From DASZMJ01 sp035551935 (GTDB taxonomy: Bacteria > Planctomycetota > Planctomycetia > Isosphaerales > Isosphaeraceae), in assembly GCA_035551935.1 (NCBI GenBank), contig DASZMJ010000455.1, positions 1 to 15,388 on the forward strand: DNA of 15,388 bases, given 5' to 3'. Position numbers and translations under genes: made by a program. Shown piece after piece: positions 1-8,698 of this stretch; within the stretch, counting starts at the first letter, position 1; every line of letters starts with the position of its first letter. Below the pieces are notes generated by a model that saw only the letters and a list, made by a program, of their open reading frames with translations, made no database searches and had not been told where the DNA came from.

Positions 1-1510
1 GCTTCGCCGCGGCGCGGTCCAGATCCACGAGCTTGTCGAACCGGCCCCCCTTGCAGGCGATGTAGACCAGGGTCAGCCGGCCGCCGCGGCCGAGGTCGGG
101 GGGCTCGGCGGCCAGCAGCTTGGCGCCGGCCTCGAGCATCTGGTCGGCGAAGGGCGGGTCGTTGACGACGGCCTCGATCGGCGCCCGGGCCTTGTCGAAG
201 ACCTGCGCCGCCAGGGCGTCGTACAGGCCGCGGCGGGCCGCCTCCTCGTCGCGCTCCTCCTGCTGGGCGTTGAGCGCCGGCAGCGAGCCGTCGAGCAGCT
301 TGACGAGCTCGACGGCCTTCTTCTGCTGGTGGAGCGACTCGGCCAGCGCCCCGAGGCCGCGGGGGTCCTCCTGGTGCTCGATCAGGTCGCGGAGGACCTC
401 GCGCGCCTTCCCGGCCCGGCCGGCCTCGCGGTATCGGTCGGCCAGCACGAACCGCAACGCGGCGTTCTTCGGGAACTCCTTGGCCGCGGCCTCGAGCCGG
501 GGGACGATCTCCTTGTCCCGCTTCAGCGCCGACAACGCCCGGGCCAGCAGCTCGAACGGGGCGAGGTCGCGCGGGTCGCGCTTCAGGAGGGCCTCGATCA
601 CCTCGAGGGCCTCTGCCGGCTTGTTGTCCTTCAGCAGGGCATCGGCCAGCAGCTCGGGCAGGTCGGGGTCGACCGCGTCGAGCTCGCGGCCCTGGCGGAG
701 GGCGCGGATGGCCGCCCCCGGGCGGCGGGCGAGCAGCAGGACGCGGCCGATCTGCTTGAAGCCGCCGGCCGGCTCCTCGCCCAGGATGCGCTGGCGGTCG
801 GCGTCGTCGAGCTTGTCGAAGGCCCCGCCTTCGAGCGCCTCGAGCAGCTTCGACTCGGCGTCGCCGGCCGCGTCGAGGAGCTTGCCCTGGGCCGCGACGG
901 GCAGGGCGTCCCGCGCGAGCTGGTCGATGTAGCAGTCGCCTAGCGCCTTGAGCGCCAGCAGCCGCGCCGGGGCGTCCGCGGTCAGCCGGGGTTCGGCGAG
1001 CAGGCCCTTGAGGAACCCTTCGAGCCGGCTCGACTTGGGGTCGGCCTTGTAGTGATCGACGAGCAGGGCGATGGTCGCGGCGTCGTCGGGCTCGGCGGCG
1101 AGGGCCTCGCGGGCGTACTTCTCGCCGGCCTCGCCCTGGCCGCCGCCGAAGGAGAGCAACGCCAGGCGTCGGAGGACGGCGACGGAATCCGGGTCCTTCT
1201 CGTGGGCCCGCTCCAGCAGCTTCAACGCCTCGGCCCAGCGCCTTTGGTCTTCGAGCGCCCGGGCGGCGGCGTAGTCGTGGAGGGCCTCGACGCGTGCCTG
1301 CTCGCGCGCGGTCCTCGGCTTCAAGGGGACGAACGGCTGCGGCGGGTCCTCGCCGGTGACGGGGAACCCGCCCTTGGGACCGGCCTCGGCCTTGGGTGCG
1401 TCCGTGTCCTTGGGCTTCGGTTTCGGGTCGTCGCCGGCCAGGAGCGCCGGGGGGACGATCCCGCAGGCCGCCGCCAGGGCGAGCATTCCGAGCCGCCTCG
1501 GGCCGATCAT
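1..1510 (-). CDS. Exported tetratricopeptide-repeat protein (3' end beyond window)
   Basis: Read from an ATG at 1510, the minus strand stays open for 503 codons to the left edge, so the C-terminus is missing. The N-terminus (MIGPRRLGMLALAAAC, then a hydrophobic stretch ending PPALLAG) looks like a Sec signal peptide with cleavage after LLA; the Cys16 context (AAAC) is a poor lipobox. A charged linker rich in Lys and Pro follows, then helical TPR-like repeats, for example residues around 70-140 with the YAAARALEDQRRWAEALKLL pattern, and again later with LADALLKDNKPAEALEVIEA. TPR arrays bind proteins or peptides, here probably in the periplasm. The start is set by a GGGAGGAG Shine-Dalgarno at 1516-1523, 5 nt upstream. 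It is divergent from the kinase gene. No enzyme domain is seen, so the role is unknown. Confidence 0.85.
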   Translation of the reverse strand, partial: MIGPRRLGMLALAAACGIVPPALLAGDDPKPKPKDTDAPKAEAGPKGGFPVTGEDPPQPFVPLKPRTAREQARVEALHDYAAARALEDQRRWAEALKLLERAHEKDPDSVAVLRRLALLSFGGGQGEAGEKYAREALAAEPDDAATIALLVDHYKADPKSSRLEGFLKGLLAEPRLTADAPARLLALKALGDCYIDQLARDALPVAAQGKLLDAAGDAESKLLEALEGGAFDKLDDADRQRILGEEPAGGFKQIGRVLLLARRPGAAIRALRQGRELDAVDPDLPELLADALLKDNKPAEALEVIEALLKRDPRDLAPFELLARALSALKRDKEIVPRLEAAAKEFPKNAALRFVLADRYREAGRAGKAREVLRDLIEHQEDPRGLGALAESLHQQKKAVELVKLLDGSLPALNAQQEERDEEAARRGLYDALAAQVFDKARAPIEAVVNDPPFADQMLEAGAKLLAAEPPDLGRGGRLTLVYIACKGGRFDKLVDLDRAAAK

Positions 1511-1606
1511 GACCGCTCCTCCCGTATCCCTCGCCCTTCCGGGCCATTGCGCCGGGGGGCCCGCCGCAACGACCGGCCCCCGGTCTCCCTTCCCTCCGGA
1601 CCTCTC

Positions 1607-1636
1607 AATCTACCGCGCCCTGCCCGCCGCTGCCAA
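1607..1636 (-). promoter_or_regulatory. Probable sigma70-like promoter of the TPR gene
   Basis: On the minus strand TTGGCA (1636-1631) and TAGATT (1612-1607) are separated by 18 nt, matching the TTGACA/TATAAT consensus at 5/6 and 4/6 positions. This would start transcription near 1600 and leave a leader of about 90 nt before the ATG at 1510. It lies in the 350-bp divergent intergenic region 1511-1860, which otherwise holds the kinase promoter candidate and no gene I can support. Found by eye; not tested. Confidence 0.45.
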
Positions 1637-1754
1637 GGCCGCGCGCGCCGGCACGACGGCCGATCGGTCCTTCGATCCGGGGTCGGGCGTGTGGGGCACG
1701 CCCCGCGACTCCGCTCCCGGCCCGTTTCCGCCCGCCCTCGGCGGGCGAGTGCCT

Positions 1755-1783
1755 TTGCGGAACGGTGGGAATCGTCGTAGACT
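1755..1783 (+). promoter_or_regulatory. Possible promoter of the kinase-phosphatase operon
   Basis: TTGCGG (1755-1760) and TAGACT (1778-1783) are spaced by 17 nt on the plus strand, 78 nt before the kinase ATG. The matches to consensus are modest (3/6 and 4/6), and the -10 element sits in a locally less GC-rich stretch. A purine-rich GGGGAGGG at 1841-1848 is the likely ribosome binding site for the ATG at 1861. Confidence 0.35.
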
Positions 1784-1860
1784 AGGGGAGAACCGGCCGA
1801 TCGGTACGCGGTCGTCGTCGACCGGGCCGACGGGCGGGTCGGGGAGGGTTCGCCGGGCCG

Positions 1861-3633
<1,773 letters not shown>

Positions 3634-3681
3634 CCGGCGGGAGAGGGCCGACGGCCACAACGATCGTGGGAGTGCGCAGCG

Positions 3682-5403
3682 ATGCCGTTCCTGAAGAAGG
3701 TCACCGGCGACCCGGCCGGCCAGATCATCAACCTCGACCTCGAGACGCTGGTCATCGGCCGCTCGCCCGAGTGCCACATCGTGCTCGACCCGCACGGCGT
3801 CAGCCGCCGCCACGCCGAGATCCGCCGCGAGGGCGAGCGGCACATCGTGGCCGACCTCCGGTCGCGCAACAAGACCAAGGTCAACGACGCCGAGCTGCTC
3901 CCCGGCCGCGACCACACGCTCAAACAGGGCGACCGGATCAATATCTGTGACGTCGAATTCGTCTATTTCGTCAAGCACCCCAGCGAGGTCGAGAAGCCGA
4001 AGCCCAGGCCCAGGGCCGCCGACGAGCTGGTCGTCACCGACGGCCCCGAGGAGTCGACGATCCACACCCTCGACGCCTCGCGCGCCGACCTGCTGACCAG
4101 CTCGGTGCGGCCCGAGGCGAAGCTCCTGGCGATCCTCGAGATCACCCGCAACCTCTCCACGGCGCTGGAGATCGACAGCGTCGCCCCCAAGGTCCTCGAC
4201 ACCCTCTTCGACCTGTTCCAGCAGTCGGAGCGGGCGTTCCTGATCCTCAAGGACCCCGAGAGCAAGAAGCTGATCCGCAAGGCGTTCAAGCACCGCCCGG
4301 CGCGCAACGCCGGCCGGCCCGGCCTGAACCTCGGCCCGGCGATCCGCGACGAGCCGCCGATGAGCATCAGCCGGTCGATCGTCAACCACGTCCTCGAGCA
4401 GCGCAAGGCCATCCTCAGCCAGGACGCCGGCCACGACCCCAACCTCCCGACCAGCGCCTCGATCGCCGACCTCAAGATCCGCTCGGTGATGTGCGTCCCC
4501 CTGCTCACGCCCGACGGCCAGCCGGTGGGCATCCTCCAGCTCGACACCAGCGACCGCAAGCAGTTCGGCCAGGAGGACTTGGACCTCCTGGTCGCCGTCG
4601 CCAGCCAGGCGGCCATCGCGATCCAGAACGCGCGGATGCACGAGGACCTCCTGGCCCGCGAGCGGCTCGACCGCGACCTCCGGCTGGCCGAGCAGGTGCA
4701 GAAGCGGTTCCTGCCCCAGGGCGTGCCCGAGGTCCCCGGCTTCCAGTTCTTCGCCCACTACAACGCCGCGTACGAGGTCGGCGGCGACTACTACGACTTC
4801 GTCCCCCTGGGACCCGGGCGGCTGGCGATCGCCCTGGGCGACGTCTCGGGCAAGGGGGTCGCCGCGGCGCTGATGATGGCCAAGTTCTCCGGCGACACGC
4901 GGTATTGCATCCTGACCGAAGGCGCCCCCGGCCCCGCGGCCGACGCGCTCAACGGCCTTCTCTGCGCCGCGGGGATCGAGGAGAAGTTCATCACGATGAG
5001 CCTCGGCGTGCTCGAGGCCGAGTCGCGTCGCCTGACGCTCTGCTCGGCCGGCCACCTGCCGGTGATGATCCGCCGCGTCTCGGGCCAGGTCGAGGAGGTC
5101 GGCGGTTCGATCGCCGGCTTCCCGCTCGGCATCCTGCCCGAGTCGCAGTACCGCCAGGCCGACGTGACGCTCGAGCTCGGCGACGTCGTCGTCGTCTATT
5201 CCGACGGCGTGACCGACGCCCGGAGCCCCGCCGAGGAGCTCTACGACTCGACCGCCAACCGCCGCCTGATCCGCCGCATCGCCGACTCCCCCGGCGGCCC
5301 CGAGGCCGTCGGCCGCGCCATCCTCCAGGACCTCCGCGAGTTCTCCTCCGGCCACAAGCAGGCCGACGACATCACCCTCATCTGTTACGGCCCCACCGCC
5401 TGA
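3682..5403 (+). CDS. FHA-GAF-PP2C (SpoIIE/RsbU-type) protein phosphatase
   Basis: A 573-aa cytoplasmic signalling protein with three domains. An FHA domain (about 1-96) has the phosphothreonine-binding GRS (26-28), SRRHA (41-45) and RNKTKVND motifs. A GAF sensor domain covers about 145-318. A PPM/PP2C SpoIIE-type phosphatase domain spans about 330-570, with metal-binding motifs GGDYYDF (367-373), GDVSGKG (386-392), SDGVTD (507-512) and ADDIT (561-565). A helical linker (about 315-342, EQVQKRFLPQ) joins GAF and phosphatase, as in RsbU-like proteins that dephosphorylate STAS anti-sigma antagonists. GGGAG at 3668-3672 fixes the start. The kinase lies 48 nt upstream. FHA domains read phospho-Thr, so binding of the autophosphorylated kinase is a plausible but inferred coupling. 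No STAS or anti-sigma gene is in view. Confidence 0.95.
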   Translation: MPFLKKVTGDPAGQIINLDLETLVIGRSPECHIVLDPHGVSRRHAEIRREGERHIVADLRSRNKTKVNDAELLPGRDHTLKQGDRINICDVEFVYFVKHPSEVEKPKPRPRAADELVVTDGPEESTIHTLDASRADLLTSSVRPEAKLLAILEITRNLSTALEIDSVAPKVLDTLFDLFQQSERAFLILKDPESKKLIRKAFKHRPARNAGRPGLNLGPAIRDEPPMSISRSIVNHVLEQRKAILSQDAGHDPNLPTSASIADLKIRSVMCVPLLTPDGQPVGILQLDTSDRKQFGQEDLDLLVAVASQAAIAIQNARMHEDLLARERLDRDLRLAEQVQKRFLPQGVPEVPGFQFFAHYNAAYEVGGDYYDFVPLGPGRLAIALGDVSGKGVAAALMMAKFSGDTRYCILTEGAPGPAADALNGLLCAAGIEEKFITMSLGVLEAESRRLTLCSAGHLPVMIRRVSGQVEEVGGSIAGFPLGILPESQYRQADVTLELGDVVVVYSDGVTDARSPAEELYDSTANRRLIRRIADSPGGPEAVGRAILQDLREFSSGHKQADDITLICYGPTA

Positions 5404-5438
5404 GTCCCGATTCCGCGCGTTTTTTTCCGGAATCCGGT

Positions 5439-5444
5439 TATAAT
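5439..5444 (+). promoter_or_regulatory. Perfect TATAAT -10 box after the phosphatase gene
   Basis: TATAAT occurs exactly at 5439-5444, 35 bp after the phosphatase stop, in an A/T-rich pocket with a run of seven T (5420-5426) just upstream. No good -35 hexamer lies 15-19 nt upstream, and the extended -10 TGn is absent (GGT instead). It could drive the short ORF at 5525 or be a fragment of an older promoter. The T run lacks a convincing stem in front of it, so I do not call a terminator. Confidence 0.35.
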
Positions 5445-5524
5445 ACTGCGGCTTCATTCCGAGAGTATACGGGTGACGGTTCTTTGCGCCCCCGGACCGA
5501 CCTCGTTGCCCCTGGCCCCGCACC

Positions 5525-5642
5525 ATGAGTCGACCGACCGAAAAACCCTCCCCGATCCGCCCTTCCCGCCGTGCGGTTTCGATCGCTTCCGGCTCGGCCC
5601 TGGCGCCCCTCGCCCTCCCCGGTCGTCGTCCCGTCTCGACGT
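5525..5642 (+). pseudogene. Possible truncated 5' end of a Tat-exported protein gene
   Basis: An ATG at 5525 opens a reading frame whose first ~40 residues (MSRPTEKPSPIRP, then SRRAVSIASGSALAPLAL and PG) resemble a twin-arginine signal peptide: a polar n-region, S-R-R, a weakly hydrophobic stretch and a Pro/Gly end. Directly after this the frame runs into the left arm of the 36-bp inverted repeat (5643), and everything downstream in frame is repeat sequence. A perfect -10 box lies 81 nt upstream, but no Shine-Dalgarno is visible. I read it as a gene start cut off by repeat insertion; a chance frame in GC-rich DNA is the alternative. Confidence 0.25.
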
Positions 5643-5758
5643 CCCTCTTCGTAACCCGACGCGCCAGCGAGGGCCTTCCAACCACCCCACGGGCAAAGCT
5701 CCGCTATCCGAGGGGTTTGATAGAAGGCCCTCGCTGGCGCGTCGGGTTACGAAGAGGG
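5643..5758. repeat. Perfect 36-bp inverted repeat with 44-bp spacer
   Basis: The arm at 5643-5678 (CCCTCTTCGTAACCCGACGC onward) is the exact reverse complement of the arm at 5723-5758; the match stops at both ends at single mismatches. The 44-bp centre (5679-5722) has no obvious further symmetry. Read through in frame, the arms encode strings such as VTRRASEG and NPTRQRG, which I associate with spurious planctomycete hypothetical proteins, so this is probably an interspersed genomic repeat (MITE- or REP-like). There is no transposase and no clear target-site duplication. As RNA it would form a very stable hairpin. Confidence 0.9.
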
Positions 5759-5777
5759 GCACCGAAGGGGGCGCCGC

Positions 5778-6096
5778 GCCGAACGAACCCACGGGACTCT
5801 GGGGATTCGGCGCAAGCGGTAGCGAGCCTTCGCGCCCGGCGCCGAACGAACCCACGGGATTCTGGGACCTCTGCGCAAATCTTGCACTCGAAGGTCTCGG
5901 GTGCCACGGGTTCGGCCTCGAACCCGTGTGTCCCGGCAGTACTCTCGGAGCATCGGCAGCCGGGGCCGGCGCCGAACGAACCCACGGGGCAATGGGATGT
6001 CTGCGCAAACCCTATCGATCGCCCATCCCGGGCCGAACGAACCCACCGACCCCCGGCACCCGGCCCATGGCCCCGGCGCCGAACGAACCCACCGTG
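5778..6096. repeat. Five direct copies of a GCCGAACGAACCCAC repeat
   Basis: The core GCCGAACGAACCCACGGG (or ...CACCG) begins at 5778, 5841, 5971, 6032 and 6078. The first three copies extend to about 45 bp with a shared tail of the form TGGG(A/G)...GCGCAA; the last two are short, about 18 bp. Start-to-start spacings are 63, 130, 61 and 46 bp. On the minus strand the copies read as a recurring peptide of the type NPVGSFGAG, on the plus strand as APNEPTG. Frames are not kept in register between copies, so this is a DNA-level repeat and not a protein repeat. It occupies the region just upstream of the FAD oxidoreductase gene. Spacing is too irregular and spacers too similar for a CRISPR array. 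Confidence 0.85.
5905..5928. repeat. 10-bp perfect hairpin inside the repeat cluster
   Basis: CACGGGTTCG (5905-5914) and CGAACCCGTG (5919-5928) are exact complements around the 4-nt loop GCCT. It lies between direct-repeat copies two and three, where spacing is 130 bp against 61-63 bp elsewhere, so a segment of about 67 bp carrying this hairpin may be a nested insertion. No T-tract follows, so it is not a classical terminator. Confidence 0.7.
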
Positions 6097-6153
6097 CGGT
6101 TTGGTTCGTAATGACCCCGGACGTTGGTTGAGGATTGAGGCAGAGAAACCGCG

Positions 6154-7749
6154 ATGTCGCTGAAGGTCGCCGACTTGCACCTGGGACTCGACGAGCCGGA
6201 AGAGGCCCTGCCGGAGAAGGTCGCCGAACGGCTCGGGATCGGCCGCGAGGCGATCGCGCGCTGGCGGATTTTGCGAAAGAGTTTGGATGCCCGCAAGCAG
6301 GATGCGATCCATTTCGTCTATGCGGCGGAGGTCGAGCTGCCGGGCGAGGAGGAGGGGCTGTCGGCACGTGGCCTGGCGCCGGGGGTCGCGCCGTTCGTGC
6401 CGGAACGGTTCGAGTGGCCGGAGCCGGGGCCGGAGCCGTTGCGGGAGCGGCCGGTGATCGTGGGGTCGGGGCCGGCGGGCCTGTTCGCTGCGTACTTCCT
6501 CGCGAAGGGAGGGTACCGGCCGATCGTGCTGGAGCGGGGCCGGGGGATCAAGGAGCGGGTCGCGGACGTGCGGGGGTTCGACAAGGGGGGGCCGCTCGAC
6601 CCGGAGAGCAACTACCTGTTCGGCGAAGGGGGCGCCGGCACGTTCAGCGACGGCAAGCTCACGAGCCGGGGGACCGGCCCGGATATTCGCAGGGTGCTGG
6701 AGGTCCTGGCCGAGTGCCACGGCAAGCCGACGATCCTGTACGAGCATCGCCCGCACCTGGGCTCCAACCGCCTGCCCCTGATCGTCCGCAACCTGCGACG
6801 GGCGATCGAGGAAGCCGGCGGCGAGGTCCGGTTCTCGTGCCGGGTCGAGGACCTGGAGATCGAGGAGGGGCGGCTGAAGGGGTTGCAGACGAGCTCCGGG
6901 CACGTCGCGGCGGACGTGGCCGTGCTGGCGATCGGCCACAGCGCGCGCGACACGTACCAGATGCTGCTCCAGCGGGGCATCCCGCTCGCGTTCAAGCCGT
7001 TCCAGTTCGGGGTGCGGATCGAGCAGCCGCAGGAGCAGGTCGATCGCGCCCGCTACGGCCCCGCCGCCGGCCATCCCGCCCTCGGCGCGGCCGATTACGA
7101 GCTGGTCGCGCACGCCGGCCGACGCGACCTCTTCACCTTCTGCATGTGCGCCGGCGGCTACGTGATGCCCTCGGTCAGCGAGCCGGGGTATTTCTGCACC
7201 AACGGCATGAGCGAGAGCCGTCACGACTCGCCATTTGCCAACAGCGGCCTCGTCGTGACGATCGAGGCGAAGGACGTGGCGGGCAGCCACCCACTGGCCG
7301 GCATCCACTTCCAGCAGCGGGCCGAGCGATTGGCGTTCGAGGCCGGCCGGCGCGACTACAAGGCGCCGATCCAGTGGGCCCGCGACTTCCTCGACGGCCG
7401 CGCCAGCCGAGCGACCTTGCCGTCGAGCTACCCGCGCGGCACGGTCGCGACCGACCTGGCGACCCTGTTGCCGCCCGTCGTCGTCGAGTCGTTGCATCGC
7501 GGCCTGCCGGCCCTGGACCGCCGCTTCCGCGGCCTCTTCCTCGGCGGCGCGACCCTGACCGGCCCCGAATCCCGCGGCAGCTCGCCGGTCCGCATCCCCC
7601 GCGACGACCGCACCCGCGAGTCGCCGACCGTTGCCGGCCTCTACCCCTGCGGCGAGGGCGCCGGCTACGCCGGCGGCATCATCAGCGCCGCCGTCGACGG
7701 CCTCCGCACCGCCCGCGCCCTGGTCGCGCGGCACGCGACGCTTCAGTAA
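6154..7749 (+). CDS. FAD-dependent oxidoreductase, COG2509-type
   Basis: A 531-aa flavoprotein-like oxidoreductase. After an N-terminal domain of about 95 residues (ILRKSLDARKQDAIHFVYA is typical of this family) comes the FAD-binding Rossmann motif GSGPAG at 104-109, with the ribose-binding Glu in VLERG (about 125-129). The family hallmark FGEGGAGTFSDGKLTSR lies at 156-172. Further on are a FCMCAGGYVMPS segment and NGMSES, and near the C-terminus PCGEGAGYAGGIISAA, the second FAD-contacting motif. These match the uncharacterised FAD-dependent dehydrogenases of COG2509, whose substrate is unknown to me. It is a soluble cytoplasmic protein by sequence. The start at 6154 is preceded by GAGG at 6137-6140, a long spacing, and by the repeat cluster. 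It is monocistronic as far as can be seen, since tatA has its own promoter. Confidence 0.9.
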   Translation: MSLKVADLHLGLDEPEEALPEKVAERLGIGREAIARWRILRKSLDARKQDAIHFVYAAEVELPGEEEGLSARGLAPGVAPFVPERFEWPEPGPEPLRERPVIVGSGPAGLFAAYFLAKGGYRPIVLERGRGIKERVADVRGFDKGGPLDPESNYLFGEGGAGTFSDGKLTSRGTGPDIRRVLEVLAECHGKPTILYEHRPHLGSNRLPLIVRNLRRAIEEAGGEVRFSCRVEDLEIEEGRLKGLQTSSGHVAADVAVLAIGHSARDTYQMLLQRGIPLAFKPFQFGVRIEQPQEQVDRARYGPAAGHPALGAADYELVAHAGRRDLFTFCMCAGGYVMPSVSEPGYFCTNGMSESRHDSPFANSGLVVTIEAKDVAGSHPLAGIHFQQRAERLAFEAGRRDYKAPIQWARDFLDGRASRATLPSSYPRGTVATDLATLLPPVVVESLHRGLPALDRRFRGLFLGGATLTGPESRGSSPVRIPRDDRTRESPTVAGLYPCGEGAGYAGGIISAAVDGLRTARALVARHATLQ

Positions 7750-7834
7750 AACATGAACAAATTTCAGATGGAAGATGGCAGAGGAATCGAGAGAATTGCA
7801 TGATTCCATCCGAAGGTTCCCGCCCGATGTGCGA

Positions 7835-7862
7835 TTGACGCGGCGGGCGGGGGCGGTACAAT
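7835..7862 (+). promoter_or_regulatory. Sigma70-like promoter of the tatA genes
   Basis: TTGACG (7835-7840) and TACAAT (7857-7862) are spaced by 16 nt, each 5/6 to consensus. Transcription would begin near 7869, giving a leader of about 165 nt before the first tatA gene. The leader contains a GC hairpin (CCGGCG at 7982-7987 with CGCCGG at 7993-7998). The 284-bp gap 7750-8033 holds no other gene; its first 60 bp are distinctly A/T-rich, with a weak 6-bp dyad (GGAATC at 7783, GATTCC at 7802) that lacks a T-tract. Confidence 0.7.
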
Positions 7863-8033
7863 CGGGGGTGAATCCCGCCAACGACCGGCGTCGTCCCTGT
7901 CGAGACGCCCAGGCCTCGGAAGTCGCCGAGCTGTCGGCCCTCCGCCGGAATCCTTCCCCAACGCATCCCGATCGGTTCGGCCCGGCGTCTCGCGCCGGCC
8001 GGGGCCGTCGGCCGCCTTCGAGGAGCTCGACTT

Positions 8034-8261
8034 ATGTTCACGTCGCTATCGCTGCCGGTGTTCGCGTTCCTGCACCACTTCGGGCCGATGGAGATGGTCG
8101 TCGTCGGCTTCGTGGCGCTGCTGATCTTCGGCAACCGCCTCCCCGGCGCCATGCGGTCCCTGGGCAAGAGCGTCACCGAGTTCAAGAAGGGGATGACCGA
8201 GATCGAGGACCAGCTCGACACCGCCGGCAAGCCCGAGGCCAAGCCCGCCAAGCCCGAGTGA
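8034..8261 (+). CDS. tatA: Twin-arginine translocase subunit TatA/TatE family
   Basis: A 75-aa protein with TatA architecture: a short N-terminal segment, one transmembrane helix (about 17-33, containing GPMEMVVVGFVALLIFG), the FG hinge at 32-33, an amphipathic helix (LPGAMRSLGKSVTEFKKG) and a charged disordered tail. TatA oligomers form or weaken the membrane passage used by folded Tat substrates. It has about 11 more N-terminal residues than its downstream paralogue; the GAGGAG at 8020-8025, 8 nt before the ATG, supports keeping this start. A second TatA/B-like gene follows after 58 nt. tatC is not in the window. Confidence 0.92.
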   Translation: MFTSLSLPVFAFLHHFGPMEMVVVGFVALLIFGNRLPGAMRSLGKSVTEFKKGMTEIEDQLDTAGKPEAKPAKPE

Positions 8262-8319
8262 GGCGGCGGCGGCCGTCGGCGTCGATATTCACCCATCAAC
8301 AGACTTGGAGAATCCGGCC

Positions 8320-8598
8320 ATGTTCCCGAATCTCGGCCCGATGGAGATGCTCGTCGTCGGGGTGGTGGCGGTGCTCCTGTTCGGCAAGCGGCTGCCCGAG
8401 GTCGGGCGGTCGCTCGGCAAGGGGATCGTCGAGTTCAAGAAGGGCCTGCGCGGGATCGAGGAGGAGCTCGAGTCCGCCTCCCGCACCCCGGCCCCGCGGC
8501 ACACCGACTCGTACGCCCCGGCCGACCCCGTCGACACCGCCGTCCCCAAGTTCGAGCCCCCCACCTCCGCCCCCGTCGCCCGCGGCGAGTCGAGCTGA
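8320..8598 (+). CDS. Second TatA/TatB-family translocase protein
   Basis: A 92-aa protein: transmembrane helix with Glu9 (MFPNLGPMEMLVVGVVAVLL), hinge FG (21-22), amphipathic helix KRLPEVGRSLGKGIVEFKKG, and a longer Pro-rich tail of about 40 residues. Over the first ~45 residues it is clearly paralogous to the gene just upstream, so the pair arose by duplication. The acidic residue at the start of the helix and the longer tail could fit a TatB-like role, but the family split cannot be decided by eye. An in-frame TTG at 8305 would add five residues; I prefer the ATG at 8320, because GGAG at 8307-8310 overlaps that TTG and sits 9 nt before the ATG. Confidence 0.9.
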   Translation: MFPNLGPMEMLVVGVVAVLLFGKRLPEVGRSLGKGIVEFKKGLRGIEEELESASRTPAPRHTDSYAPADPVDTAVPKFEPPTSAPVARGESS

Positions 8599-8604
8599 GG
8601 GGGT

Positions 8605-8698
8605 CCGAGTCCTCGTAGGGTCCGCTATTGCGGACCGATCTTCTCTCCCGTTGATATGAAAAAATCGGTCTGCAATAGCAGACCCTACAAGGACTCGG
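8605..8698. terminator. Bidirectional terminator built of nested palindromes
   Basis: Two 35-nt arms (8605-8639 and 8664-8698) are inverted copies matching at 32 of 35 positions, around a 24-nt loop. Each arm contains its own hairpin: GGTCCGC-TATT-GCGGACC (8619-8636) and GGTCTGC-AATA-GCAGACC (8667-8684). For the minus-strand gene the second hairpin is followed by six T (8664-8659), a textbook intrinsic terminator. For the plus-strand tat genes the first hairpin is followed by the moderately T-rich GATCTTCTCTCC. It separates the convergent transcripts and overlaps the last codons and stop of the minus-strand gene. Confidence 0.85.

Noticed and set aside
120..1780. Several plus-strand frames opposite the TPR gene
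   Set aside because: Ser/Arg- or Val/Leu-rich shadows without ribosome sites; the minus-strand frame gives a clean signal peptide and TPR pattern.
5411..5440. Intrinsic terminator after the phosphatase gene (run of seven T at 5420-5426)
   Set aside because: No stable stem precedes the T run; the only dyad (CCGG-AAT-CCGG) lies after it and is too small.
5778..6096. CRISPR array
   Set aside because: Repeats are short, spacing varies from 46 to 130 bp, the tails are shared between copies, and there is no cas gene.
5473..6111. A 212-aa plus-strand ORF across the repeat region
   Set aside because: Its sequence consists mostly of the inverted repeat and direct repeats translated in shifting frames; no domain or ribosome site.
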